32,111 bases of DNA, from assembly GCA_015490175.1 (NCBI GenBank), contig WFYJ01000044.1, positions 1-32,111 of the forward strand, in the 5' to 3' direction. The stretch's first letter is position 1, and each line of letters begins with the position of its first letter. The translations under genes were made by a program, and so were the position numbers. This DNA comes from Saprospiraceae bacterium. Its GTDB lineage: Bacteria; Bacteroidota; Bacteroidia; Chitinophagales; Saprospiraceae. The notes beneath the pieces were generated by a model. It saw nothing but the letters and a program-made list of their open reading frames with translations. It ran no database searches and had not been told where the DNA came from. This document shows positions 1 to 8,592 of this stretch, piece by piece.

Positions 1-1
1 G

Positions 2-874
2 CCCCCCACTACCCCCAAAAACCAAACTTCCGCGCCCAAACCAACAATGACTACCCCACCCCCGGAATCGAATTTGTCTGCACCAAGGTCACAGCGCCCC
101 GGGCCGGAACGAATTGGTGATGCCAAGGCCACCGAACCGACACAGGAACCAGAACAACAACCGGCCCCGACCCCGGCTACTCCGACCGTCGAACCCGAAG
201 TGACGCCTTCCGAGGAAGCCGCAGCTCCTGCCGTCATGAGCCATGCCCTCTGGGACGAGCTGCTGCGCACCTGGGTCAGCGCCGACGGGCACGTCAACTA
301 CAAAGGCCTGAAGTCGGCCGAGGCCAAACTGGACAAATACCTGGCTCAGCTTGCGGCCAACGTACCGGCATCTTCGGCTTCGCGCACCGAAGCCATGGTC
401 TACTGGATCAATGCCTACAATGCCTTCACGGTCAAGCTGATCCTGGACCACTGGCCCGTCAGCAGTATTCGCGACATTCACGGTGGCAACCCGTGGGACG
501 TGAAGTGGATCGAGCTGGGCGGCAAGAAGTACTCCCTCAACCAGATCGAGCACGACATTTTGCGGAAGCGCTACAAGGATGCGCGCATCCACTTCGCCGT
601 AAACTGTGCTGCTCGTTCGTGTCCCCCCCTCTACAATCGGGCCTTCACTGCCGAAAACCTCGATGCGGTGCTGGACCAGCGGACGCGCGCGTTCATCAAC
701 AACCCGCGCTACAACCGCATCAGCCCCGACAAGGCCGAGTTGTCCAGAATATTTGAGTGGTATCGCGAAGATTTTGGCGACCTGGTGGCGTACATCAACC
801 GCTACAGCAAGGTCAAGCTGAAGCCGGGCACCCGGATCAGCTTTGTGGAGTACGACTGGAGTCTGAACGATTGA
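2..874 (+). CDS. DUF547 domain-containing protein (5' end cut by window)
   Basis: The frame is open from base 2, with no stop before the first ATG at 47, and no signal peptide is visible. The true start therefore probably lies upstream of the window. The first 60 or so visible residues are a Pro/Thr/Glu-rich linker. The DUF547 domain follows, from about ALWDELL to the end. Recognisable DUF547 blocks are the YWINAYNAFTVKLIL segment, the HFAVNCAARSCPPL segment with its paired Cys, and the C-terminal FEWYREDF stretch. The family is common in secreted or envelope proteins of Bacteroidota, and its biochemical role is not established. A Pro-rich spacer before the domain fits an envelope-anchored protein (inference). 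The next gene on the same strand starts 165 bases on, with a possible hairpin between, so it is probably transcribed separately. Confidence 0.88.
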   Translation, partial: PPTTPKNQTSAPKPTMTTPPPESNLSAPRSQRPGPERIGDAKATEPTQEPEQQPAPTPATPTVEPEVTPSEEAAAPAVMSHALWDELLRTWVSADGHVNYKGLKSAEAKLDKYLAQLAANVPASSASRTEAMVYWINAYNAFTVKLILDHWPVSSIRDIHGGNPWDVKWIELGGKKYSLNQIEHDILRKRYKDARIHFAVNCAARSCPPLYNRAFTAENLDAVLDQRTRAFINNPRYNRISPDKAELSRIFEWYREDFGDLVAYINRYSKVKLKPGTRISFVEYDWSLND

Positions 875-900
875 CCGTTTCCATTTTTCTTCGCCAAGAC

Positions 901-928
901 AGCGCCCGTACCCGAGTGGTCGGGCGTT
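901..928 (+). terminator. weak hairpin after the DUF547 gene
   Basis: AGCGCCCG (901-908) pairs with CGGGCGTT (921-928) with one G-U pair and a 12-base loop. It lies 27 bases after the stop codon. There is no proper T-tract, so termination is only a possibility. TACTTTG at 930-936, just after it, resembles a shortened -7 box for the next gene. Confidence 0.35.
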
Positions 929-1038
929 GTACTTTGTGGGCCGGGCGGCGCGCTCCGGCAGGTCGTTTTTTGCGGAAGCAAAAATGTGGCTACTTTCAGG
1001 CGCTCAATTTTTGTGAAAACAAAATCAATCACCCGATC

Positions 1039-3582
1039 ATGAAACAAAACATGCTGTGGACGGCCGGCCTGTGGCTGTGCCTGCTCGCTGCGCCTGCGCT
1101 CCTGCTGGCGCAAAACGGAACGCAAAAGGAGGAAAAGGAAGGCACGGAACAAGCCGAGAAAAATGGCGACAAGAAGAAGAAAAAAGGCAAGACGTACGAA
1201 GACATCATTACCGAAGATGCCGTGACCGACAGCGGCCTGTTCATCGTGCACAAGGTGGAAGACAAATACTACTGGGAGCTGCCCAGAGACCTGTTCGAGC
1301 GCGAGATCCTGGTGGTGAGCCGCATTTCGGGCCACGTCAAGGGCCTCAACTTCGGCGGCGCCGGCATGAAGAGCCGTCCGCAGCAGGTAGTGCGCTTCCA
1401 ACTGCACGACAACAAGGTGATCCTGCGCTCGGTGAGTTACACGGCCGTAGCCGACACCTCCAAGCCCATTTACCAGTCGGTGCGCAACAACAATTTCGAG
1501 CCGGTCATCATGACTTTCAAGCTGGCGTGCTACAACAAGGACAGCAGCGCCGTGGTCTTCGAGCCGGGCGCCCTGTTCACCACCGACGTGCCCATGCTGG
1601 GCGCCTTGAACGAGTCCACCTCGAAGCGGTTCGGCATCCGCGGGCTGGACAGCAAGCGCAGCTTCATCGAATGGATGCACGCCTATCCGGAAAACGTGGA
1701 GGTGCGTCATGTGCTGACGTACCGCGGCAGCGAAAAGCTGCCGGCCAACCGCACCACGCGCACCCTCTCGGTCGAGATGAACCAGTCGTTCATCCTGCTG
1801 CCCGAAGAGCCCATGCAACCGCGGCTCTACGACAGCCGCGTGGGCTACTTCTCGATCCAGCAGTTCGACTACGGCCTCGACGAGCAGAAGGCCGCCAGGC
1901 GGCGTTACATCACCCGCTGGCGCCTCGTGCCCAAAGACATCGAAGCCTACCAGCGCGGCGAGCTGGTCGAGCCGGTCAAACCCATCGTTTACTACATCGA
2001 CCCGGCTACGCCCGAAGAGTGGCGCCCCTACATCAAGCAGGGGGTGGAGGACTGGCAGAAAGCCTTTGAGAAGGCCGGATTCAAGAACGCCATCATTGCC
2101 AAAGACCCGCCCAGCCCCGAAGAAGATCCGGAATGGAGCCCGGAAGACGTGCGCTACTCGGTCATCCGCTACGTGGCTACCGACATCCAGAACGCCATGG
2201 GGCCCCACGTGCACGACCCGCGCACGGGCGAGATCCTCGAGAGCGACATCATCTGGTACCACAACGTGATGAACCTGCTGCGCAACTGGTTCTTCATCCA
2301 GACGGCAGCGGTGAATCCCGACGCCCGCAAGGTGAAGTTCGACCAGGAGCTGATGGGGCAGCTCATCCGCTTTGTCGCGGCCCACGAAGTAGGTCACACG
2401 CTGGGCCTGCCGCACAACATGGGCGCCAGTCCGGCCTACCCGGTCGATTCGCTCCGTGCCCCGGGCTTCGTGCAGCGCATGGGGGTAGCCCCCTCGATCA
2501 TGGACTATGCCCGCTTCAACTACGTGGCCCAGCCCGAGGACGAGGGCGCCGGCCTGATGCCAAAGATCGGCCCCTACGACGAGTGGGCCATCATCTATGG
2601 GTACAAGTACTTCCCGGGCGTGGACGAGGTGGAGGAAGAGAAAAAGATCCTGCACGAGATGATCCTCGAGCGCGCCGACGACCCCATTTATCGCTATGGT
2701 CAGCAGCAGGGGCGGGTGATTGATCCCAGTGCCCAAACCGAAGACATCGGCGACGACGCCATCGAAGCCGGCAAGCTGGGCATCGCCAACCTGAAGCGCA
2801 TACGCGAAAACCTCATCGAGTGGACCTCGACCCCCGGCAAGGATTACAGCGACCTGCGCGAGCTGTACGGCCAGATCGTGCGCCAGTTCCGCCGCTACAT
2901 CGGCCACGTGGCCAACAACGTGGGCGGCGTGTACGAATACGACAAAACGGCCGACCAGGAAGGCCCCGTGTACACGCACGTGCCTCGCGAGAAACAGCAA
3001 CGGGCCGTGCAGTTCCTCATCGAGGAAGTGTTTCGCACGCCCACATGGCTGATCGATCCTGAAATCCAGTCGCGCATTGGCGGCGCCGGTGTCATGGATC
3101 AGGTGCGCGGCCTGCAACTCTACGCCCTGGGTACGCTCTTCCGCGCCGACCGCCTCAAGCGCATGATGGAAAACGAAGCCCTCAACGGCGGGCAGGCCTA
3201 TGCCCCTCGCGAGCTGTTCGACGACACGCGTCGCGCCATCTTTGCGGGCATGGCTCAGGGACGCACCCTCGACGGCTTTGAACGCAATCTGCAACGGGCC
3301 TGGGTGCAGCAGATGGGCGAGCTGTTGCGCCGCACCGGCACCGACTACGACATGACCGACATCAAGGCGCTGGCATGGGCCGCCCTCGACCGCATCGAAC
3401 GCGACATCGACCGCTATGCCAAAAAACACCGAGACGAGCTGACGCGTGCCCACCTGCTCGAGCTGGCCGACCGCATCGAAGCGATCAAGGCAGGCCGGGC
3501 CTGGCCGCAGGCTTCCGGCTCGGGTTCCCGTCCACGTGCCCTGGTCGAGGAAGGGCACATGAAGGGTTGCTGGGAAGAGTAA
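1039..3582 (+). CDS. secreted zinc-dependent metalloprotease, DUF5118/DUF5117 family
   Basis: A protein of 847 aa. The start at 1039 is chosen because it opens directly into a signal peptide (MKQNMLWTAGLWLCLLAAPA, cleavage near LLAQ). The open frame extends upstream, but that part looks non-coding. After a Lys/Glu-rich linker come a DUF5118-like segment (about residues 50-100), a DUF5117-like beta-rich region (about 100-300) and the catalytic domain. The metzincin motif HEVGHTLGLPH is at 449-459: H449, H453 and H459 would bind zinc and E450 would be the catalytic base. A Met-turn candidate, SIMDYARF, follows about 35 residues later. Length and order match the Bacteroidota zinc-dependent metalloprotease family. 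No T9SS C-terminal domain is apparent. It should act in the periplasm or at the cell surface. The substrate is unknown. Confidence 0.93.
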   Translation: MKQNMLWTAGLWLCLLAAPALLLAQNGTQKEEKEGTEQAEKNGDKKKKKGKTYEDIITEDAVTDSGLFIVHKVEDKYYWELPRDLFEREILVVSRISGHVKGLNFGGAGMKSRPQQVVRFQLHDNKVILRSVSYTAVADTSKPIYQSVRNNNFEPVIMTFKLACYNKDSSAVVFEPGALFTTDVPMLGALNESTSKRFGIRGLDSKRSFIEWMHAYPENVEVRHVLTYRGSEKLPANRTTRTLSVEMNQSFILLPEEPMQPRLYDSRVGYFSIQQFDYGLDEQKAARRRYITRWRLVPKDIEAYQRGELVEPVKPIVYYIDPATPEEWRPYIKQGVEDWQKAFEKAGFKNAIIAKDPPSPEEDPEWSPEDVRYSVIRYVATDIQNAMGPHVHDPRTGEILESDIIWYHNVMNLLRNWFFIQTAAVNPDARKVKFDQELMGQLIRFVAAHEVGHTLGLPHNMGASPAYPVDSLRAPGFVQRMGVAPSIMDYARFNYVAQPEDEGAGLMPKIGPYDEWAIIYGYKYFPGVDEVEEEKKILHEMILERADDPIYRYGQQQGRVIDPSAQTEDIGDDAIEAGKLGIANLKRIRENLIEWTSTPGKDYSDLRELYGQIVRQFRRYIGHVANNVGGVYEYDKTADQEGPVYTHVPREKQQRAVQFLIEEVFRTPTWLIDPEIQSRIGGAGVMDQVRGLQLYALGTLFRADRLKRMMENEALNGGQAYAPRELFDDTRRAIFAGMAQGRTLDGFERNLQRAWVQQMGELLRRTGTDYDMTDIKALAWAALDRIERDIDRYAKKHRDELTRAHLLELADRIEAIKAGRAWPQASGSGSRPRALVEEGHMKGCWEE

Positions 3583-3588
3583 TATTTG

Positions 3589-3720
3589 GTTTAGGGTTTA
3601 GAGTTTAAAGTTTTTCTTTTTGATTACCAGTTTTTTGTCAAATCCTCGGTTCTTCGGTTCTTCGATTGCTCATCCATTGCAACCGCAGCTTTCAGCCGCA
3701 GATGGCCGCAGTTTGCGCGC
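3589..3720 (+). repeat. composite intergenic repeat, copy 1 (7-mer / linker / 8-mer / CGCAG block)
   Basis: Order: heptamers of the TTTAGGG / TTTAGAG / TTTAAAG type (3596-3610), a linker to 3641 containing TTGATTACCAG, octamers CGGTTCTT repeated (3646-3663), CATCCATTG, then CGCAG-spaced units (3682-3722). The 38 bases 3604-3641 match 30049-30086 with two mismatches. A degenerate inverted copy lies at 31390-31488. The open frame running through here (3666 onwards) is an upstream extension of the next gene and is not credible coding sequence. Confidence 0.75.
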
Positions 3721-3900
3721 AGTTTTTGGCCAAGTTGAGGGTTTGCGCGACGCATTCGTTTTTCAAAACAGGCCTGGTGCGCCCGGCTGCGCTGCGTTGT
3801 CAGGGGCAGGAACGAGGCAGTGTGCGCAAGGCTTTTGCCACGGTCGTGAACCCGGGATTTGCCGGATCGGCTCCGCGGTCAAATCCAAACGTTTGGTTAA

Positions 3901-3938
3901 AGGCGCTTGCCGGTAAAGACATCCACCGGCAAGCGCCT
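3901..3938 (+). terminator. perfect 14-bp inverted repeat next to a promoter
   Basis: The arm AGGCGCTTGCCGGT (3901-3914) and its exact complement (3925-3938) enclose a 10-base loop and are followed by AATTTT. It could end read-through from the metalloprotease transcript. Its 3' base also begins the -7 box at 3938, so a role as an operator is possible. The T-run is short. Confidence 0.55.
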
Positions 3939-3945
3939 AATTTTG
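3938..3945 (+). promoter_or_regulatory. -7 box TAATTTTG for the thioredoxin-like gene
   Basis: An exact match to the Bacteroidota TAnnTTTG -7 consensus, 42 bases before the start codon at 3987. No TTG sits at the usual 17-23 base spacing upstream, because the inverted repeat occupies that position. Confidence 0.55.
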
Positions 3946-3986
3946 GCACGGATACCATTTTGCGAAAGCAAAAACCAAAAGAACCA

Positions 3987-5417
3987 ATGAGCAAGCTGAC
4001 CCGAATGATGATACTCGGCCTGTGGATGGCCATCAGCATGGTGCATGCCGCCGCCCAGGAGTATCGGATCGAAGTGAAAGCAAACGGGTTTGCGCACGAC
4101 ACGCTGTTGCTCGGCTACTATCTGGGCGACAAGCAATACGTGCGCGACACGACGGTGCGCCGCGGACAATCCTTCGTGTTTGAGGGGAGCGAACCGTTGC
4201 CGCCGGGCATGTACATGCTCGTTTTCCCACCCGAAAACCAGTTCGTCCAGTTTCTGGTGGACGAGGACGACCAGCGCTTCGAGCTGCGTATGGACTTTGC
4301 CGACTTGGCCCACAGCGTCAAGGTGCGTGGCTCGGCGCAGAACGAAGCCTTCCAGCGCTACCTGTCGTTTCTCGAAAAGCAGCGCCTCAAAGCCGAGGAT
4401 TTGCGCAAGCAGCTCGAACAGGCCGAAGACGAGGCAGCCAGGAAGGCCATCGAGGACCGGTTGAAGGCCATTGATGAGGAAGTAAAAAACTACCAGTTGG
4501 CCACGATCGAGAAGTATCCCGGCACGCTGCTGGCCAAAATCGTGGAAGCCAACCTGCCGCTGGACGTGCCCGAGTTCGAGGGCGAAGATGCCCAGTTCAA
4601 GAAGTGGCAGTGGGCCAAAAAACACTACTTCGACCACATCGACCTGGCCGAGCCGGGCCTGCTGCGCACGCCCTTCCTCCAGCAACGCGTGGACTACTAC
4701 GTGGACAAGATGATCGTGCAGCACCCCGACAGCATCAACATGGCGCTCGACACCCTGCTCGAACGCATGCGCCCGGCCCCCGAGACGTTTCAGTACTTTC
4801 TCGTCCATTTCCTCAACAAGTACGCCCGCAGCAAAATCGTCGGCATGGATGCCGTGTACGTCCACCTGGCGCTCACCTACTACGCTACCGGTCAGGCGCC
4901 CTGGACCGACGAGGAGACCCTCGAGAAGATCCTCGACAACGCGCGCAAGCTGGAACCGCTGCTCATCGGCAAAATCGCGCCCGACATCCGCATGCAGACG
5001 CGCGACGGCCGGCCCGTCAGTCTGCACGAATTCGAGTCGCCCTACACGGTGCTCTTCTTCTGGGATCCCGACTGCGGGCATTGCAAAAAGTCGATGCCCG
5101 ACATGATCGAGTTCTACAATCAGTTCAAGGACAGGGGCGTGGAGATCTTCGGGGTGTGCACCAAGTTCTACAACGAGGCCGACAAGTGCTGGAATTTCGT
5201 GGATGAAAAAGGCATCGGCATCTGGCTCAACACCATCGACCCCTACCACCAGTCGAAATACAAGACCATCTACGACATTCGCAGCACGCCCCAGATCTAC
5301 GTGCTGGACAAAGACAAGCGCATCCTCGTCAAGCGCATCGGTGCCAAGCAACTGCCCGAAGTCATGGAGCAAATCCTGAAAAACGAAGGCGAGGGCGCCG
5401 AGACGCCAGGTCAGTAA
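3987..5417 (+). CDS. periplasmic thiol-disulfide protein (DUF4369 + DUF5106-like + thioredoxin fold)
   Basis: A protein of 476 aa. The ATG at 3987 is preferred because it begins a signal peptide (MSKLTRMMILGLWMAISMVH, then AAAQ) just downstream of a -7 box. Residues about 20-115 resemble the DUF4369 domain that precedes thioredoxin domains in Bacteroidota. A helical DUF5106-like middle follows, with a charged coiled-coil stretch around KQRLKAEDLRKQLEQAEDE. The C-terminal TlpA/ResA-like thioredoxin domain (about 330-470) carries the active site DPDCGHCKKS with C363 and C366. A cis-Pro candidate is in STPQIYV. The expected role is disulfide reduction or isomerisation in the periplasm. The gene converges on cytoplasmic trxB across a shared terminator. 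The pairing is thematically neat, but no functional link is shown. Confidence 0.92.
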   Translation: MSKLTRMMILGLWMAISMVHAAAQEYRIEVKANGFAHDTLLLGYYLGDKQYVRDTTVRRGQSFVFEGSEPLPPGMYMLVFPPENQFVQFLVDEDDQRFELRMDFADLAHSVKVRGSAQNEAFQRYLSFLEKQRLKAEDLRKQLEQAEDEAARKAIEDRLKAIDEEVKNYQLATIEKYPGTLLAKIVEANLPLDVPEFEGEDAQFKKWQWAKKHYFDHIDLAEPGLLRTPFLQQRVDYYVDKMIVQHPDSINMALDTLLERMRPAPETFQYFLVHFLNKYARSKIVGMDAVYVHLALTYYATGQAPWTDEETLEKILDNARKLEPLLIGKIAPDIRMQTRDGRPVSLHEFESPYTVLFFWDPDCGHCKKSMPDMIEFYNQFKDRGVEIFGVCTKFYNEADKCWNFVDEKGIGIWLNTIDPYHQSKYKTIYDIRSTPQIYVLDKDKRILVKRIGAKQLPEVMEQILKNEGEGAETPGQ

Positions 5418-5446
5418 TTTTCAGTCGAGGCTTCCGCCAAAAACTG

Positions 5447-5482
5447 CAGGGGCGATCCGCAGTGGATCGCCCCTGTTTTTTT
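5447..5482. terminator. bidirectional intrinsic terminator
   Basis: CAGGGGCGATCC (5447-5458) pairs perfectly over 12 bp with 5464-5475, with a 5-base loop. It is followed by seven T on the plus strand. A short A-run at 5439-5443 gives a T-run on the minus strand. It separates the convergent thioredoxin-like gene and trxB. Confidence 0.9.
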
Positions 5483-5506
5483 CGTCTGGCTGGAAGTCCG
5501 GAATAC

Positions 5507-6445
5507 TCAGATCAGCTCTTTTTCGACGAGGTAGCGCTCGGCTTCGAGGGCGGCCATACAGCCGGTGCCGGCAGCGGTGACGGCCTGGCGATAGACCTTG
5601 TCCTGAGCATCGCCGGCAGCAAAGACGCCTTCCACATTGGTGGCCGTACTGTCGCACTTCGTCTTGATGTAGCCGGTTTCGTCCATGTCGAGCCAGTCCT
5701 TGAAGATGTCGGTATTGGGCTTGTGGCCGATGGCCACGAAAAAGCCCTCGACGGGCAACACTTTCTTCTCACCCGTTTTGTTGTTCACCACGCGCACCCC
5801 TTCCACGGCATCCTCGCCGAGAATTTCCTCAGCTTCGGTATTCCAGTGCACGATGATGTTGGGCGTGTGGAACACGCGCTGCTGCATGATCTTGCTGGCG
5901 CGCATCTCGTCGCGGCGCACGAGCAGGTGCACCTTGGGGCAGAGCTTGGCCAGGTAGGTGGCTTCCTCGGCGGCCGTGTCGCCGCCACCCACGACGGCCA
6001 CTTCCTTGCCCTTGAAGAAGAACCCGTCACACACGGCACAGGCGCTCACGCCTTTGTTGAGCAAGCGCTGCTCCGACTCCAGACCCAGATACTTGGCGCT
6101 GGCACCCGTGGAGATAATGACGGTATAGGCCTGGATTTCCTCGCCCCCTTCGGTCCAGAGGCGATGCACCGGACCGCTGAAGTCCACTTTGCTGATGAGC
6201 TCGTAGCGGATGGTGGTGCCGAAGCGCTCGGCCTGCTTTCGGAAGTCTTCCATCATTTCGGGGCCGGTCACCCCGTCGGGGTAGCCGGGGAAGTTTTCGA
6301 CGTCCGTGGTGGTCATGAGCTGCCCGCCCGGCTCCATGCCGGTAAAGAGCACGGGTTCGAGGTTGGCCCGGGCCGCATAGATGGCCGCCGTATAGCCGGC
6401 AGGCCCCGACCCGATGATCACGCATTTCAATGGAGTGTCAGCCAT
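5507..6445 (-). CDS. trxB: thioredoxin-disulfide reductase
   Basis: A protein of 312 aa, the usual size for low-molecular-weight bacterial TrxB. It transfers electrons from NADPH via FAD to thioredoxin. The FAD-binding GSGPAGYTAA motif is at about 12-21, the redox-active pair CAVC at C136 and C139, the NADPH-binding motif GGGDTAAEEA at about 153, and the C-terminal FAD motif FAAGDAQD near 280. All key residues are present. The ATG at 6445 lies 57 bases after an exact -7 box. It follows metK on the same strand with a 129-base gap and has its own promoter. Confidence 0.97.
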   Translation of the reverse strand: MADTPLKCVIIGSGPAGYTAAIYAARANLEPVLFTGMEPGGQLMTTTDVENFPGYPDGVTGPEMMEDFRKQAERFGTTIRYELISKVDFSGPVHRLWTEGGEEIQAYTVIISTGASAKYLGLESEQRLLNKGVSACAVCDGFFFKGKEVAVVGGGDTAAEEATYLAKLCPKVHLLVRRDEMRASKIMQQRVFHTPNIIVHWNTEAEEILGEDAVEGVRVVNNKTGEKKVLPVEGFFVAIGHKPNTDIFKDWLDMDETGYIKTKCDSTATNVEGVFAAGDAQDKVYRQAVTAAGTGCMAALEAERYLVEKELI

Positions 6446-6501
6446 TTCCTTTCCGTTTTTCTGTTTGCAAAAAGGGCCGTCGAGGCCATTACTTCAGCGC
6501 G

Positions 6502-6509
6502 CAAAGGTA
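6502..6509 (-). promoter_or_regulatory. -7 box TACCTTTG of trxB
   Basis: Reads TACCTTTG followed by CGCGCTGAA on the minus strand, an exact TAnnTTTG match. The sequence ACCTTTGCGCGCTGAA recurs upstream of ettA. No clear -33 TTG was seen. Confidence 0.7.
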
Positions 6510-6574
6510 GGCGCCACGGCCCCGTCCACATGTGATCGGGGCGACAGTTCGCTCCGACGGCTCGCCTGCTGTGG

Positions 6575-7822
6575 TCAAAGGCCGAATTCGGCGCGTATGG
6601 CGTCCACCATGTCGAGTTTTTCCCAGGTGAACGTTTCCACTTCGCGCTGCTGGCCGCTGGCATCCACGACGACCTTCTTTCCGGGCTGACGTCCCATGTG
6701 CCCATAGGCGGCCGTCTCGCGGAAAATGGGGTTCTTCAGGCCGAAGCGACGGACGATGGCTGCAGGGCGCAGGTCGAACAGCTTCAGCAGGCGCCGCGCA
6801 ATCTCGCCGTCCTTCAGGCCGGGCACCTTGCAGGTGCCATAGGTTTCGACGAACAGCCCTACCGGCTCGGCCACCCCGATGGCGTAGGCCACCTGTACGA
6901 GGCACTGGTCGGCCAGGCCGGCCGCCACCACGTTTTTGGCGATATGGCGCGTGGCATAGGCGGCCGAGCGGTCCACTTTCGAAGCGTCCTTGCCGCTGAA
7001 GGCGCCGCCGCCGTGTGCCCCTTTGCCGCCATAGGTGTCCACGATGATCTTGCGGCCCGTCAGGCCCGTATCGCCGTGCGGTCCGCCAATGACGAACTTG
7101 CCCGTGGGGTTGATGTGGTAGATCACGTCGTCGTGGAAGAGACGCTGCACGCGCTCGGGCAGCTTGGCCAACACGCGCGGCATCAGGATGTGCTTGACGT
7201 CGTAGGCGATCTGATCGAGCATTTCCTGCTCGCCGGCAAACTCGTCGTGCTGGGTCGAGAGCACGATCGTCTGGATCTTTTCGGGCTTGTGCTCGTCGCT
7301 GTATTGCAACGTCACCTGCGACTTGGAATCGGGGCGCAGATAGGTCATCTGCTGGCCCGCCTTGCGGATGGCTGCCAGCTCGCGCAGCATCAGATGCGCG
7401 ATTTCGAGCGCCAGCGGCATGTAGTTGTCCGTTTCATTGGTCGCATAGCCGAACATCATGCCCTGGTCGCCGGCACCCTGCTCGTCCTCGTGCTTGCCCA
7501 CATCGACACCCATGGCGATATCGGGCGACTGTTCGTGGATGGCCGAGATGACGCCGCAGGAGTCGGCATCGAACATGTATTCCGAGCGGGTGTAGCCGAT
7601 CTGGCGGATGACCTCACGCGCGATTTTTTGCACGTCCACGTAGGCACGCGAGCGCACCTCGCCGGAAATAATGGTCAGACCCGTGGTCACGAGCGTCTCA
7701 CAGGCCACTTTCGAGTCGGGATCCTGGACGAGAAACGCATCGAGGATGGCATCCGAAATCTGGTCGGCCACCTTGTCGGGATGGCCTTCGGATACCGATT
7801 CCGAGGTAAAAAGATAGGACAT
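6575..7822 (-). CDS. metK: S-adenosylmethionine synthetase
   Basis: A protein of 415 aa, starting [17 protein letters not shown]. The frame is open far upstream, but this start matches the family and sits 72 bases after a -7 box. It makes SAM from ATP and methionine. Visible signatures are [16 protein letters not shown] (13-28; the early His and Asp contribute to ATP and metal binding), [12 protein letters not shown] (116-127) and [17 protein letters not shown] (P-loop-like GGGAFSxKD). Length is slightly above the 380-400 typical of enterobacteria, with an insertion-rich middle as often seen in Bacteroidota. It is cytoplasmic and feeds methylation, including potentially the SAM-dependent methyltransferase encoded at 30.4 kb. 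Confidence 0.98.
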   Translation of the reverse strand: MSYLFTSESVSEGHPDKVADQISDAILDAFLVQDPDSKVACETLVTTGLTIISGEVRSRAYVDVQKIAREVIRQIGYTRSEYMFDADSCGVISAIHEQSPDIAMGVDVGKHEDEQGAGDQGMMFGYATNETDNYMPLALEIAHLMLRELAAIRKAGQQMTYLRPDSKSQVTLQYSDEHKPEKIQTIVLSTQHDEFAGEQEMLDQIAYDVKHILMPRVLAKLPERVQRLFHDDVIYHINPTGKFVIGGPHGDTGLTGRKIIVDTYGGKGAHGGGAFSGKDASKVDRSAAYATRHIAKNVVAAGLADQCLVQVAYAIGVAEPVGLFVETYGTCKVPGLKDGEIARRLLKLFDLRPAAIVRRFGLKNPIFRETAAYGHMGRQPGKKVVVDASGQQREVETFTWEKLDMVDAIRAEFGL

Positions 7823-7894
7823 CGTCGGTTCAGATTTTCTGGTTAACTCATCAGTGTCAGTGCCTTTCGGCAAATGCCGCCCGGTGGCGACGTG

Positions 7895-7902
7895 CAAAGA
7901 TA
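7895..7902 (-). promoter_or_regulatory. -7 box TATCTTTG of metK
   Basis: An exact TAnnTTTG match on the minus strand, 72 bases before the metK ATG. The leader contains a small hairpin, TGCC-GAAA-GGCA (7862-7873 on the plus strand), which belongs to the recurrent GNAA-loop motif. Confidence 0.65.
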
Positions 7903-7929
7903 GAAATTGGCCCCAACCGCCGAACGGCG

Positions 7930-8550
7930 CTAACGCACCTCGCAATGGAACATTTCCTTCCACCCGCCCGTCGTCTCCATGCGGCCAGTGAGCCGATCCC
8001 CCACCTGCACGGGACCCACCCCTGCCGGGGTGCCCGTAAAGATGTAATCTCCCACCGTCAGACGGAAGAACCTGGACACGTAAACGATGATGTCGGTGAA
8101 GGAGAAAATCATGTCGGCGGTATTGCCTTCCTGCACGGTCTGCCCATTCTTTTCGAGCGCAAAGCGGATGCCCGACAGATCCACCTCCTCGACGGGCACG
8201 AAGGGGCTGACCACGGCCGAATCGTCGAAGGCCTTGGCGATCTCCCAGGGATGGCCCTTTTTCTTGCATGCCGCCTGCAGGTCGCGGGCCGTAAAGTCAA
8301 TGCCCAGCGCCACCGCATCGAAACAGGTTGGAGCAAACTCGGGTTGCACGTGGCGTCCGTTTTTGCAGATGCGCAGCACCACCTCCACCTCGTGGTGGAT
8401 GTCGTTCGAGAACTCGGGATAGTAGAAGGGTTTGTCGTTGACGAGCAATGCCGTGGAGGGCTTCATGAACACCACCGGCTTTTCCGGCACGGGGTTGTTC
8501 AGCTCTCTGGCATGGTCCACGTAGTTGCGACCAATGCAAATGATCTTCAT
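7930..8550 (-). CDS. fumarylacetoacetate hydrolase (FAH) family protein
   Basis: A protein of 206 aa consisting of just the FAH catalytic domain. Conserved features are the N-terminal [13 protein letters not shown] block, the FMKPSTALL segment, the metal ligands in [10 protein letters not shown] (Glu pair), the [10 protein letters not shown] motif and the C-terminal [15 protein letters not shown] loop. Small members act on acylpyruvates or oxaloacetate (hydrolase, decarboxylase or isomerase activity), so the exact substrate cannot be assigned. It starts 42 bases after the CotH-like gene and ends 107 bases before metK. CATCTTTG upstream is one base off the -7 consensus, so transcription may be its own or read-through. 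Confidence 0.92.
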   Translation of the reverse strand: MKIICIGRNYVDHARELNNPVPEKPVVFMKPSTALLVNDKPFYYPEFSNDIHHEVEVVLRICKNGRHVQPEFAPTCFDAVALGIDFTARDLQAACKKKGHPWEIAKAFDDSAVVSPFVPVEEVDLSGIRFALEKNGQTVQEGNTADMIFSFTDIIVYVSRFFRLTVGDYIFTGTPAGVGPVQVGDRLTGRMETTGGWKEMFHCEVR

Positions 8551-8592
8551 CTTCCGTCGGCTTTGTTTGTCGAGGCGCCAAAGATGATGGTT

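Noticed and set aside
757-1038. N-terminal extension of the metalloprotease
   Set aside because: The frame is open and overlaps the DUF547 gene, but it has no start with a signal peptide and includes a hairpin; the ATG at 1039 gives a clean signal sequence.
802-3558. Long antisense frame opposite the metalloprotease
   Set aside because: A GC-rich shadow frame with His/Val/Leu-biased composition and no domain; the plus-strand protein carries the catalytic motif. The same reasoning applies to the long antisense frames opposite EttA, the amidohydrolase, metK and the CotH pair.
3596-3610. Telomere-like TTTAGGG heptamers
   Set aside because: Only two or three degenerate units within a dispersed intergenic repeat; no sign of a replicon end or assembly end here.
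7823-7902. SAM riboswitch in the metK leader
   Set aside because: The leader is about 72 bases with one small GAAA-loop hairpin. I could not match the conserved blocks of SAM-I or SAM-II classes.
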